Assembly (NCBI RefSeq): GCF_006874475.1 | Contig: NZ_VIRM01000047.1 | Coordinates: 1-64,000 of the forward strand | From: Microbispora hainanensis | Lineage (GTDB): Bacteria; Actinomycetota; Actinomycetes; Streptosporangiales; Streptosporangiaceae | Direction: 5' to 3' | Length of the DNA: 64,000 nucleotides | Shown: in pieces, positions 32,709 through 40,360 of the stretch | How positions within the stretch are numbered: the first letter of the stretch is position 1 | How the letters are laid out: every line of letters begins with the position of its first letter | Translations under genes and position numbers: made by a program | The notes under the pieces: generated by a model | Told to the model about the DNA's origin: nothing | The model's database searches: none | Seen by the model: only the letters and a program-made list of their open reading frames with translations

Positions 32709-34199
32709 TCAGTACGGCCAGCCGGGGACGTTCAGCCGGACGCGGTAGAGGCCGAAGTTGCCGCTGTTCCCGCCGCGGGAGGGCGTGCCCGAGGTGATGT
32801 ACAGCGTCTTGCCGTCAGAGCCGCCGAAGGCGACGTTGGTGGTGTTCTGCCCGGCGGAGATGGTGCCGAGCCGAACGCCGGACGGCGCGTACACGTGGAC
32901 CTTGCCGTCGTTGAAGGACGCCTGGTAGAGGTTGCCGGCGCAGTCGATGGTCGCGCCGTCCGAGCCGTTCAGGGACGCGAAGTCGGCGCGGGTGCCGACG
33001 CTGCCGTCGGGGTTGACGGGCCACGTGTAGATCCGGCCGGTGCCGTTGCCGCCGACGTAGAGCGTCTTGCCGTCGGGAGAGAGCACGATGCCGTTCGGCT
33101 GCCGGATGGTGTCGTCGATGAGCGAGACGACACCGTTCTTGACCCGGAACACGCCCGTGCGGCCGGACATCTGGTCGGGCCGGTTGGCGCGCTGGAAGTC
33201 GGGGTCGGTGAAGTAGACGGTGCCGTCGGCGCCGACGGTGAGGTCGTTGGGCGAGTTGAAGGCGCGGTCTTGATAGGAGGAGGCGACCACGCCGCAGGTC
33301 CGGTCGGGCAGGTGGAAGGAGGAGACGCTGCGCTGGTCGTGCGTCGCGGCCAGGAGGGTGCCGCCGTCCCGGGTGAGGGCCAGGCCGTTGCTGCCGGAGC
33401 CGGAGATGAAGGTCTCGAAGGTGTTCGGCTCGGTGAACCGCAGCACGTCCGCGGGCTGGACGCCTTCCGATCCCGTGCCGTCGCGCATAAGCGACAGCAG
33501 CAGGGTCTGGGTGGTGGCGTCCCAGACCGGGCCCTCCAGGAAGTTGAACCCGTCCCGGATCTTGGTGGCGGTCACCGACGATGACGGCAACGGGTTGGGG
33601 TAGGTCGCGCCCGGCGTGCACGGTCCGACACCGGGGCGCGGCGTGCCCGGCGTGGGCGTGACGGTCGGCGTCGGGCTCGGCGTAGGAGTGGGGCTCGGGC
33701 TCGGCGTGGGACTCGGGTTCGGCGTAGGAGTGGGACTCGGGCTCGGCGTGGGACTCGGGCTCGGTGAGGGGCTGACGGGGACGGGGCCGCTGCACATGAA
33801 GCCGTTGAGCCGGAAGGTGGCAGGCACGGGGTTGGCGCCGGCGAGGCTCGCGGTGAATCCCATGCCACTGACCGTGGCGTCGGTGGCGATGGAGCCGTTG
33901 TAGGACATGCTGGTCGCGGTCACGTGCGTGCCGGACTGCGTCCAGGTGGCGTTCCAGCCGGACGAGATCTTCTGACCGGAGTCCGGGAAGTCGAACTCCA
34001 GCTTCCAGCCGCCGACAGGGTCGCCGAGATTGGTGATGGCCACGTCGCCCTGGAAGCCGCCACCCCATTGGTTCACGATCGTGTAGGTCACCTTGCACCC
34101 GGCGGCGGCCGTGGCCGGCGTCGTCGTCATCGCAGCTCCACCGGCGACCAGCGCGGCGGCCAGCCCGGCGGCCGCGACGGTGGCGAGACTTCGTCTCAT
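32709..34199 (-). CDS. Secreted CBM2 - SMP-30/gluconolactonase fusion
   Basis: 496 residues. Sec signal at 1-33 ([20 protein letters not shown]), then a CBM2-type cellulose-binding domain from about 34 to 138 ([51 protein letters not shown]), a 60-residue Pro/Ser/Thr linker, and a C-terminal six-bladed SMP-30/gluconolactonase-like propeller ([45 protein letters not shown]). It should bind cellulose or chitin-like polymer and may open a lactone such as cellobiono-lactone. ATG with aaagga upstream. The linker DNA has imperfect repeats. Confidence 0.85.
   Translation of the reverse strand: MRRSLATVAAAGLAAALVAGGAAMTTTPATAAAGCKVTYTIVNQWGGGFQGDVAITNLGDPVGGWKLEFDFPDSGQKISSGWNATWTQSGTHVTATSMSYNGSIATDATVSGMGFTASLAGANPVPATFRLNGFMCSGPVPVSPSPSPSPTPSPSPTPTPNPSPTPSPSPTPTPSPTPTVTPTPGTPRPGVGPCTPGATYPNPLPSSSVTATKIRDGFNFLEGPVWDATTQTLLLSLMRDGTGSEGVQPADVLRFTEPNTFETFISGSGSNGLALTRDGGTLLAATHDQRSVSSFHLPDRTCGVVASSYQDRAFNSPNDLTVGADGTVYFTDPDFQRANRPDQMSGRTGVFRVKNGVVSLIDDTIRQPNGIVLSPDGKTLYVGGNGTGRIYTWPVNPDGSVGTRADFASLNGSDGATIDCAGNLYQASFNDGKVHVYAPSGVRLGTISAGQNTTNVAFGGSDGKTLYITSGTPSRGGNSGNFGLYRVRLNVPGWPY
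33625..33775 (-). repeat. Degenerate repeats encoding the Pro/Ser/Thr linker
   Basis: Imperfect short repeats of the form gactcgggctcggcgt and ggagtggg code for the [12 protein letters not shown] linker between the CBM2 and lactonase domains of the secreted fusion protein. They are likely to vary in length between strains. Confidence 0.6.
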
Positions 34200-34510
34200 C
34201 AGGAGTCCTTTCGGGGGAACCGACCGGCACGCCACGCGGCGCGCAGCCGGCCGCGCGTTCCGAAATTAAGCGACCGAGCAGGCGACAGCGATCGGTCCCC
34301 CGATGCGACGATCGCCGGGTAGGACGCGGCCGACGGTGCGGCGGCCGATCGCGCGCCACGCGAACGGCCGCGCCGGCCTGGGCGAACGCGGCCGCCCGCC
34401 CGGCCGGCGAGCCGATCGGCGGCCGAAAGGAATTACGCCGCGGCACTGAAACGTTCAGCCCGCGCCCCGGTGCGGCCGGCGCCCCGCCGAGTCCGGGGTC
34501 AGTGGGCCGT
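34200..34510. other. Intergenic region without a supportable gene
   Basis: 311 bases between the CBM2-lactonase start and the HAD gene's end. It contains the upstream region of the secreted gene; I see no credible ORF, no clear -35/-10 pair, and only GC-rich low-complexity runs. No terminator-quality hairpin is seen. Confidence 0.6.
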
Positions 34511-35302
34511 TCAGTGGGTCGTACGGTCGGCAGGGGTGGTCAGGCGGGCGACGGCCGCGACGACTTCGGAGGGGTTGGACAGGTCGGGCAGCACGATGTC
34601 CGCGCCCGCCTCGCGCAGCTCGGCGGCGGTGGAACGGCCCGACGCCACGCCGATCATGGCCGCGCCACCGATCTTCGCCGCCTGGACGTCACGCGTGGAA
34701 TCGCCGATGAGGACGGTGTTGCCCGCGGTGAAGACGGCGCCATACCCGGCCTTGGCCCGCCCCTGCGAAACCTGCAGCAGGGTGGCCTTCGGATAGACCT
34801 CCTCGCCGTAGCCGCCCACCTCGACGTCGATCCACTTGTCCAGCCCGAACGCCTTGAGCTTGTGCACGGCGTTGCTCTTGATGGTGCCGGTGAGCACCGA
34901 CTGTACGACGCCGTCGAGGCGCGACACGGCCTTGAGTGCGTCCTTGGCTCCGGGCAGCGCACGGCCGTCCTTGGCCAGCCGCCCGCGCCGTTCGGCGAAG
35001 CAGACGGCCAGCGCGTCGACGAACCGCGGTAGGTGGTGGTCCTCGACGGCGATGCCGTTGACGGCCAGGGTCTCGAAGATGATCTCCGAGTCGGGGCGGC
35101 CCAGCGCCGGCGCGAGCTTCACCAGCGGTCGCCCTGTCACCATCCGGAACGCGTCCGCGTAGGCGTCGCGGGTGACGATGGCGACGTCGACGAGCGTCAG
35201 GTCGATGTTCCAGAGAACGAGGCGGTTGATCGCGGCCTCCGTGGGGGTGCGGTGTGGATCGTGCTCAGCGTACGGCCCACGCGGAGTGTCCGCTGTATCC
35301 AC
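34511..35302 (-). CDS. HAD-superfamily phosphatase
   Basis: About 263 residues. HAD motif I is LVLWNIDLTLVD, written with Asn-Ile-Asp before the second Asp rather than the commoner DxDxT (WNID-L-T, with nucleophile position occupied by Asn), motif II VLTGTIKSN, motif III VGGYGEEVYPKATLL, and motif IV LIGDSTRDVQAAKIGG. If the Asn truly replaces the nucleophilic Asp the enzyme may be inactive; this deserves checking against homologues. The start is unclear: GTG at 35302 is the nearest standard start, but family starts align near the ATC codon before NRLVLW, and a GTG at 35407 is also in frame. Confidence 0.8.
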   Translation of the reverse strand: MDTADTPRGPYAEHDPHRTPTEAAINRLVLWNIDLTLVDVAIVTRDAYADAFRMVTGRPLVKLAPALGRPDSEIIFETLAVNGIAVEDHHLPRFVDALAVCFAERRGRLAKDGRALPGAKDALKAVSRLDGVVQSVLTGTIKSNAVHKLKAFGLDKWIDVEVGGYGEEVYPKATLLQVSQGRAKAGYGAVFTAGNTVLIGDSTRDVQAAKIGGAAMIGVASGRSTAAELREAGADIVLPDLSNPSEVVAAVARLTTPADRTTH

Positions 35303-35618
35303 AACCGTCTTGTTGATAACCCCTCGCAGGTGGGACGGGTAGCGAGGGTGCCGACCGAAAACCGCCGCGACGCTCCCTCCGGCGCCCGTTACCCCGGCGG
35401 CCGCCACGGCTGGAACTCGGGCCGTGTGGCATGTGGAGCGTCCACAAGTTCGCCACGGACCGGGCGGAAATCCGCTCTACCGCCATGCGCGGCGCGTACG
35501 ACCACGTGCGCGAACCGGTTTGGAACACCGTCAAGTCGCAAGAAGGGATGGAACAGTCTCTTGGCCAGTGCCGTGACGGATACGGTCGAGGCCGTGGGCT
35601 ACCCGCACGGTATGGGCG

Positions 35619-35963
35619 GTGCTCGCCACCGCCCTGCTGTCGGTCCTCGCCGTCGTCAACCACGTCAGGTTCGTCCGGAGCGGGCCCGGCAGCACCTGGG
35701 CGGCGCGCTACTTCGACGCCGACATCCCCAAGGAGCTGCGCAACCTGCCGTTCGCGCAGCTCCCCGGGGCCGCGATGCTCGCGATGTGGGCCGTGATGCT
35801 CGCCTACACGTGGGTCTCCGGCCAGGAGACCTGGGACGCGATCATGGGCCTGTTCCTCTTCGCGTCGTTCGTCTTCGGAGGTGTGGCGATCAAGCGGCTC
35901 TACCGGCCGCCGCACAGGGCCAAACCCCGATGGCTGCTCGAGGAGGACCGCCAGGCCCGCTGA
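35619..35963 (+). CDS. Small membrane protein
   Basis: 114 residues. Two or three hydrophobic helices: residues 2-14 (LATALLSVLAVVN), 48-66 (PGAAMLAMWAVMLAYTWVSG) and 77-92 (IMGLFLFASFVFGGVAI), with a basic C-terminus. No family recognised. GTG start at 35619; the frame runs upstream without a better start. Its stop directly abuts the stop of the convergent HAD gene. Confidence 0.6.
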   Translation: MLATALLSVLAVVNHVRFVRSGPGSTWAARYFDADIPKELRNLPFAQLPGAAMLAMWAVMLAYTWVSGQETWDAIMGLFLFASFVFGGVAIKRLYRPPHRAKPRWLLEEDRQAR

Positions 35964-36596
35964 TCAGACGAGGTCGAGGGCGTCGGCCAGCGTGTCCACC
36001 ACCGGGACCCCGACGCCCTCCAGCTCCGACCGCCTGGTCATGCCACCGGTGTAGAGGATGGCGCGGGCGCCGACGTGCTGGGCCGCGTGGGCGTCGTCCA
36101 CGCTGTCACCGATGACCACGACCTTCGCCGAGTCGAGGCCGAGCGCGCGCAGGTGATCCACCATGTGCTCGGCCTTGTGACCACCGGTCGCCGAGCGCGA
36201 GCCGTCGATCCGGGTGAAGTGGCCGTCGATGCCGAACTCGCCGGTCTTGCGGACCAGCCGCTCGTGGCCCCACATGGACAGCAGCGACTGCGTGCGGCCC
36301 GACTCCTGCCAGGCATGCAGACTCGACACCGCCCCCTCGGCGAGGCTGCACGCCTCCATCAGCCGGTGGTAGTGATCGTGGAAGCCCGCGTCGAGCAGTT
36401 CCCATTCGCCCTCCCTGAGCGGCCGGCCGAGCATCCGCTCGTACGCCACCCAGATGGGGCGGGTGTACACCTCACGAAAGCCCTCCGCGTCGTACGGCCC
36501 GAGGCCGTAGGGCAGGAAGAGCTCGTTGGTCGCACCGACGACGGCGTCGATGTCGTGGAAGAGCGTCCCGTTCCAGTCCCAAACAATGTGTGTCAT
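35964..36596 (-). CDS. HAD-superfamily phosphatase (phosphoglycolate-phosphatase-like)
   Basis: 210 residues. Motif I VWDWNGTLFHD (nucleophile Asp7, with Asn at the +2 acid position, as in the WDWNGTL group), cap region with EVYTRPIWVAYERMLG, motif II SLLSMWGHE, motif III with KAEHMVDHLR, and motif IV VVVIGDSVDDAHAAQHVGA. ATG 36596 fits. It is the second of three HAD genes between 34.5 and 37.9 kb and converges with the small membrane protein with no gap. Confidence 0.9.
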   Translation of the reverse strand: MTHIVWDWNGTLFHDIDAVVGATNELFLPYGLGPYDAEGFREVYTRPIWVAYERMLGRPLREGEWELLDAGFHDHYHRLMEACSLAEGAVSSLHAWQESGRTQSLLSMWGHERLVRKTGEFGIDGHFTRIDGSRSATGGHKAEHMVDHLRALGLDSAKVVVIGDSVDDAHAAQHVGARAILYTGGMTRRSELEGVGVPVVDTLADALDLV

Positions 36597-36640
36597 CTTG
36601 CCCCCCAGCTTAGACGCCGGGTGTGACATATCCGTGAAGC

Positions 36641-37147
36641 TCAGGTGAGCAGGTCGGGGATCTCCTGGGTGGCGTACCACAACAGCTCGTGGTCCTCCGC
36701 GCCGTCCACGACGAACTGCGCGTCGTCGTCCCCGCCGTCGGCCGCGGGCAGCGCCGCGATGGCCGCCTCCACGTCGGGCAGGGCGTCGGCGTCGTCCACG
36801 TGCACGGCGGCGACCAGCCGCATCGGGATCGGCTCCAGCACCCGCACCCGGGCGCGCTCCTCCAGGCCGGCCCCGGTCTTCACGGTCTCGTCGGGCACCT
36901 CGGCCGCGATCACCACCCGCCGGGCGGCCGTCCGGGCGCCGTCCGCGCGGTCGGCGGCCAGCATCCGCAGGGAGGCCCGGGCGGCCTCGGTCAGCGCGAC
37001 ATACTCCAGCTCCTCGGTGTCGCCCGAGGCGTACCACTCGATCAGCGCGGGGGTGACCGCGAACCCGGTCAGCGGGGCCGGGCCCAGCTCTCCCGCGGCG
37101 ACGATGCGCGCCAGCGCGGGAATCGTGGACGGCAGATAGACGCGCAT
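36641..37147 (-). CDS. DUF6912 family protein
   Basis: 168-residue actinobacterial protein beginning MRVYLPSTIPALARIV, with GFAVTPALIEWYASGDTEEL (about 28-47), then VVIAAEVPDE and ending ELLWYATQEIPDLL. This matches the small conserved DUF6912 family, widespread in actinomycetes and without a known role. It is acidic and cytoplasmic. It lies between two HAD genes in the same direction. Whether they form an operon is unclear. Confidence 0.75.
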   Translation of the reverse strand: MRVYLPSTIPALARIVAAGELGPAPLTGFAVTPALIEWYASGDTEELEYVALTEAARASLRMLAADRADGARTAARRVVIAAEVPDETVKTGAGLEERARVRVLEPIPMRLVAAVHVDDADALPDVEAAIAALPAADGGDDDAQFVVDGAEDHELLWYATQEIPDLLT

Positions 37148-37185
37148 GCGTTCCTCGACTCGGTCTCTGGTTGAAGCTGCGGAAG

Positions 37186-37860
37186 CTATGGACGGGCGGC
37201 GGCGCCGGGCTCGCGGAGAGGCAGGCCGAACAGGCGCTCCATCTCGGCGATGGTCTCCGCGGGATCACTGTGGTGGACGCCGACCAGGCCGATCGCGCGG
37301 GCCGCCACGATGTTCGCCTCGATGTCGTCGACGAACACGCACCGCCCCGCGTCGAGGCCCAGCAGGCCGAGCGCGTGCCGGAAGATCCGCTCCTCGGGCT
37401 TGCGCATGCCGACCTCACCTGAGATGACGACCGCGTCGAAGAGGACCTCCCAGTCCTCCCGTGAATAGTGGTCGCCCCAGGAGTTGGACACCAGGCAGGT
37501 GCCGAGCCCGGCCGCCCGGGCCTGGCGGAGCATCTCGTTCATCTCCTCCACCGGCCGGAACCCGGCGAACATCCGGGTCAGCAGGCCGTCGGCCTCCGGC
37601 GGTCCGCCGTCGAGGGTCACCAGCCGGGCCGCCAGGGCGCGCTCGAACTCCAGCACCGGGATCTCGCCGCGTTCGAGCGCGTGGATCGGGTTCTCCCCGC
37701 CCGGCTCGACGCCGGCCCGGTATGCCTGCGCGACCAGCGCGCGCATCACGTCCCGATAGTGCCGTGGGTCGATCCGGTCCGCCTCGATCCACTCCGCGAT
37801 CGACTCGGCCAGGCTCGTGGTCAGAACCCCGCCCCAGTCGATCAGCACACCCTTGAGCAC
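37186..37860 (-). CDS. HAD-superfamily hydrolase (HAD-IA variant 3-like)
   Basis: 224 residues. Motif I VLIDWGGVLT with Asp7 as nucleophile, an alpha-helical cap, motif II LVSNSWGDHY, motif III MRKPEERIF and motif IV VFVDDIEANIVAARAIGL. WGGVLT at motif I is typical of dehalogenase/epoxide-hydrolase-N-like and phosphatase members. The start is GTG 37860 with ggagg just upstream; GTG at 37872 is a second candidate. Same strand as the DUF6912 gene. Confidence 0.9.
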   Translation of the reverse strand: MLKGVLIDWGGVLTTSLAESIAEWIEADRIDPRHYRDVMRALVAQAYRAGVEPGGENPIHALERGEIPVLEFERALAARLVTLDGGPPEADGLLTRMFAGFRPVEEMNEMLRQARAAGLGTCLVSNSWGDHYSREDWEVLFDAVVISGEVGMRKPEERIFRHALGLLGLDAGRCVFVDDIEANIVAARAIGLVGVHHSDPAETIAEMERLFGLPLREPGAAARP

Positions 37861-37900
37861 CGCGCCTCCCACCCGACGTGCCTACAAATATAGGGAGTGG

Positions 37901-38695
37901 TCAGCCGGGCCGCTCGAACGGCTTGAGCAACCCGCCGAACCACTCGTCGACGGCGTCCGGGCCGAACGACTCGCCGGGCGCCAGCTCCCGCAGCGTGTCG
38001 TTCACCAGCTGACGGCACTGCCGTTCCGCGTCCTCCTGCGCCCGGCGCAGGGCCAGCAGGAGCTCCTCGGCCAGCGTCCGGCTGGGCAGGCGCATGGCGC
38101 GAGGCTCGATGACGACCTCCCGCACGAGGCCGTACGCCGTCGTGAGGGCCTGGATCCGGCCGTCCGCCGCGCGGCCGCGGCCGGTGACGGCCTCGATCTC
38201 GCGCTCCCCGTCCGCCAGCCATGTCTCGATCCGCTCGGCCCGCCGCGCGTCCTGCTCCAGGTCGCCGGTTTCGCGCCGGTCCGGGGCGACGGCGTCCGCT
38301 CCCGCGTCCAGCTCCTGCGCGAGCTGGTCGAACCGATACCGCACGAACGTCTCGTCGAGCGGGGCGGCCAGCGCGGTCGCCCTGGTCTGGGCGGCGGCGA
38401 CGAGCTCGTCCGTACGCTCCTTCGCGGCGTCCTGGGCGGTCCTGACCGCCCTCGTCACCTCCACGCTCAAGGCGGCCGCGTCGAGCCGCATGACCCGGGG
38501 ATCCAGGGTGATCGCCGTCACCTGTCCCCGGCCGTCGGCCCTGGCCCGCACCTGGCCGTCGGCGCCTTCCCCTTCGCCGGTGACCCGCCGGATCTGGGCC
38601 TGTACGTCCGCGAGGCCGCGCATGACGTCCTCGGCCTGGCGAATCATCTGTTCCAGCAGCTCCAGATCGCTGCCACCCGGAAACGACAAGGACAA
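37901..38695 (-). CDS. Tandem YbaB/EbfC-like domain protein
   Basis: About 264 residues containing two YbaB-like units: copy 1 about residues 30-90 (EGADGQVRARADGRGQVTAI, then DPRVMRLDAAAL), copy 2 about 163-225 (GRIQALTTAYGLVREVVIEP, then RAMRLPSRTLAEELLLALRR). Both have the DGxVxAxxxGxGxVxxIxIDPxxM pattern of the nucleoid-associated YbaB fold and sit among helical linkers. Single-domain YbaB is about 110 residues; tandem YbaB proteins are found beside actinobacterial ESX/WXG100 genes. Start is TTG 38695 or 38689 after ggagga; GTG at 38707 is possible. It diverges from the WXG100-like gene. Confidence 0.78.
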   Translation of the reverse strand: MSLSFPGGSDLELLEQMIRQAEDVMRGLADVQAQIRRVTGEGEGADGQVRARADGRGQVTAITLDPRVMRLDAAALSVEVTRAVRTAQDAAKERTDELVAAAQTRATALAAPLDETFVRYRFDQLAQELDAGADAVAPDRRETGDLEQDARRAERIETWLADGEREIEAVTGRGRAADGRIQALTTAYGLVREVVIEPRAMRLPSRTLAEELLLALRRAQEDAERQCRQLVNDTLRELAPGESFGPDAVDEWFGGLLKPFERPG

Positions 38696-38765
38696 GCATT
38701 CCTCCACAAAGAGAACAAAAGGCTTTTACTGTGCAATTCACCCGTCCGTAATTCGCGGGTCATGC

Positions 38766-38778
38766 TAACGTGCGGCGC
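38766..38778 (+). promoter_or_regulatory. -10 box of a probable leaderless gene
   Basis: TAACGT at 38766-38771 is followed by seven bases and then ATG 38779, the spacing expected for a leaderless actinobacterial mRNA. No convincing -35 is seen. Confidence 0.5.
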
Positions 38779-39147
38779 ATGCACGGGGAACTCAACGGGG
38801 AACTCAAGAGGGGACTCAGCAGCGGACTCGGCATCGAGCACAGCGGGGTGAGCAGGACTTCCCTTCGCCTCACCGAGCACGGCGACGAGTTCGTGACCGC
38901 CCTCGTTCATCTGCGCGAGCGGGCGGGCTCCGCCTCGTGGGGCGACGACGGCCTGTTCGGCGCCTTCGTGGCCGCCTACAACCGCAGTGCTCTGACCGCC
39001 GTCGAGGCCTACGCGCACCTCGGGGGGAATGTGGCCGGCCACGGAGACGCTCTCTCGGTCGCGAGCCGGCGGGTGTCGGACGCCGAGGGCGACGCGGGGC
39101 GCCAGATCGCGGCGGCGGCCGACGAGGCGGGCCTCACGTGGGCCTGA
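38779..39147 (+). CDS. WXG100-like (ESX-related) small helical protein
   Basis: 122 residues from ATG 38779. The N-terminus carries three similar GELNGELKRGLSS-like units encoded by imperfect 12-base repeats. The rest is alpha-helical with no Trp-x-Gly motif but with SASWGDDGLFGAFVAAYN, in which WGDDG may act as the hairpin turn, followed by helix 2 (GGNVAGHGDALSVASRRVSD). It looks like an ESX family member of the longer type. Overlaps the next gene by TGATG. A leaderless promoter may drive it. Confidence 0.6.
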   Translation: MHGELNGELKRGLSSGLGIEHSGVSRTSLRLTEHGDEFVTALVHLRERAGSASWGDDGLFGAFVAAYNRSALTAVEAYAHLGGNVAGHGDALSVASRRVSDAEGDAGRQIAAAADEAGLTWA

Positions 39148-40085
39148 TGCCGCCCGACTGGGCGCAGCCGATCGCGAGCCTGGTCAACTTCCCGAAGATC
39201 GACGAGGCCGACATCCGCGCAGAGATCCGCCCCTGGCAGGTCGTGCAGGCCGGCGCCGCCGCCGGAGGAGCCGGCGCGGAAAACGAGGTCAGGCGGCTGC
39301 CGGGCGTCTACCAGGGCGTGTCCGCCGACGCGATGCGCACCAACTGGAACAAGGCCGGCACCACGGAACACCTCCGTACGGCCGTCGGAGCCGCCGCGTA
39401 CGCGCCGGCGGTGCTCGAAGGCACCGCCACCGCGGTGACCGCCACGAAGGTGGCCATCATCAGCCAGGCCGTCGCGGGCGCCACCAGGCTGGCCGCCGTC
39501 CTCGTCGCGGGCGGTCCGTTCGCGGCGGCCTCGGCCACCGCCGGGCTTCTCGCCACCCGCTATGCCATGCGGAAGATCCTCAGGGAGGCCGAGGAGGGCG
39601 GCGCCCGGGTGCTGGCCCCGGCCGTCACGCGGCACATCACCGAACCGCTGGAACGCATCCTCAAGAACACCCGCGGCCCCTTCGGCGGTGGTCCGTCCCT
39701 GGCGGGAGCGGGCGGCCCCCACGTCCCGCTGAGGGGGGCGCCGGTGCGGACACCGGGCACGGCGGGGCCCCGCGGCGGCGTCAAGCTCGACATGGCCAAG
39801 AGCCGCAAGCCCTATTCGCGGCAGACCGGCCCCCAGCTCTCCCCCGCCGAGCAGGCCGCGCTCGACGCCAAGAAGGCCGGTCAGCCGTACGACAGGAAGG
39901 CGGCCAAGGCGGCGGAGCAGAAGGTGAAGACCGGTGAGAAGCTCGACGGTGAGCGCAACGCGCAGAAGCGCGGCACCCAGACGAACGAGTCGAACCAGCA
40001 ACAGAACCAGCAACAGGGCCAGCAACAGAACCAGCAGAACCAGAGCAATCAGGGCAAGAAGAAGCGCCGGTGGGGATCTTCGTGA
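39147..40085 (+). CDS. Helical protein with Q/N-rich basic tail (ESX-associated)
   Basis: 312 residues. The N-terminal half is WXG/PPE-like: MPPDWAQPIASLVNFPKIDE, DAMRTNWNKAGTTEHLRTAV, a hydrophobic stretch about 85-140 with AVAGATRLAAVLVAGGPFA, then RYAMRKILREAEEGGARVL. Residues 205-312 are Pro/Arg then Lys-rich and end in a Q/N-rich tail (NESNQQQNQQQGQQQNQQN) followed by KKKRRWGSS. The middle hydrophobic helices could insert in a membrane, or the C-terminus could be a toxin-like tip. No catalytic motif identified. Overlaps the WXG-like gene by TGATG and the next gene by GTGA. Confidence 0.6.
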   Translation: MPPDWAQPIASLVNFPKIDEADIRAEIRPWQVVQAGAAAGGAGAENEVRRLPGVYQGVSADAMRTNWNKAGTTEHLRTAVGAAAYAPAVLEGTATAVTATKVAIISQAVAGATRLAAVLVAGGPFAAASATAGLLATRYAMRKILREAEEGGARVLAPAVTRHITEPLERILKNTRGPFGGGPSLAGAGGPHVPLRGAPVRTPGTAGPRGGVKLDMAKSRKPYSRQTGPQLSPAEQAALDAKKAGQPYDRKAAKAAEQKVKTGEKLDGERNAQKRGTQTNESNQQQNQQQGQQQNQQNQSNQGKKKRRWGSS

Positions 40086-40360
40086 CCAAGCCGATCACTA
40101 ATCAAATGCACCACTTCACCCAGAACAATCCCGAAGGGATCGGCCAGGACAGCGTTCCCGCGCTGCTCCGCCGGGTCGCGACCACGATCGAGGAGCTGGG
40201 CCAGATCGAGGTGTACGACCTGATCATGCACAACGAGATCACCGACGACGGCACCGACTGGCCGTCGATCACGGTGTACTTCGACTACACACAACCCGAC
40301 GAGCCCACGGACGACACAGAGGACGCGGAGGACACAGAGGACGAACCCGCCGTCACCTGA
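40082..40360 (+). CDS. Small acidic protein downstream of helical ESX-associated protein
   Basis: 92 residues, beginning VTKPITNQMHHFTQNNPEGI and ending in an extremely acidic tail DEPTDDTEDAEDTEDEPAV. The middle (SVPALLRRVATTIEELGQIE, then MHNEITDDGTDWPSITVYFD) resembles a small alpha/beta domain. Translationally coupled to the upstream helical gene by GTGA. Size, charge and coupling are compatible with an immunity-like partner for the upstream protein, but nothing proves this. The final eight bases overlap the convergent GH3 gene. Confidence 0.6.
   Translation: MTKPITNQMHHFTQNNPEGIGQDSVPALLRRVATTIEELGQIEVYDLIMHNEITDDGTDWPSITVYFDYTQPDEPTDDTEDAEDTEDEPAVT

Noticed and set aside
32709-34199. 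CebR-type TGGGAGCGCTCCCA box before the CBM2-lactonase gene
   Set aside because: I looked for it in 34200-34510 and did not see it.
35290-35450. Chromosomal origin
   Set aside because: The DnaA-like boxes are few and imperfect, and there is no dnaA, dnaN or gyrase gene nearby.
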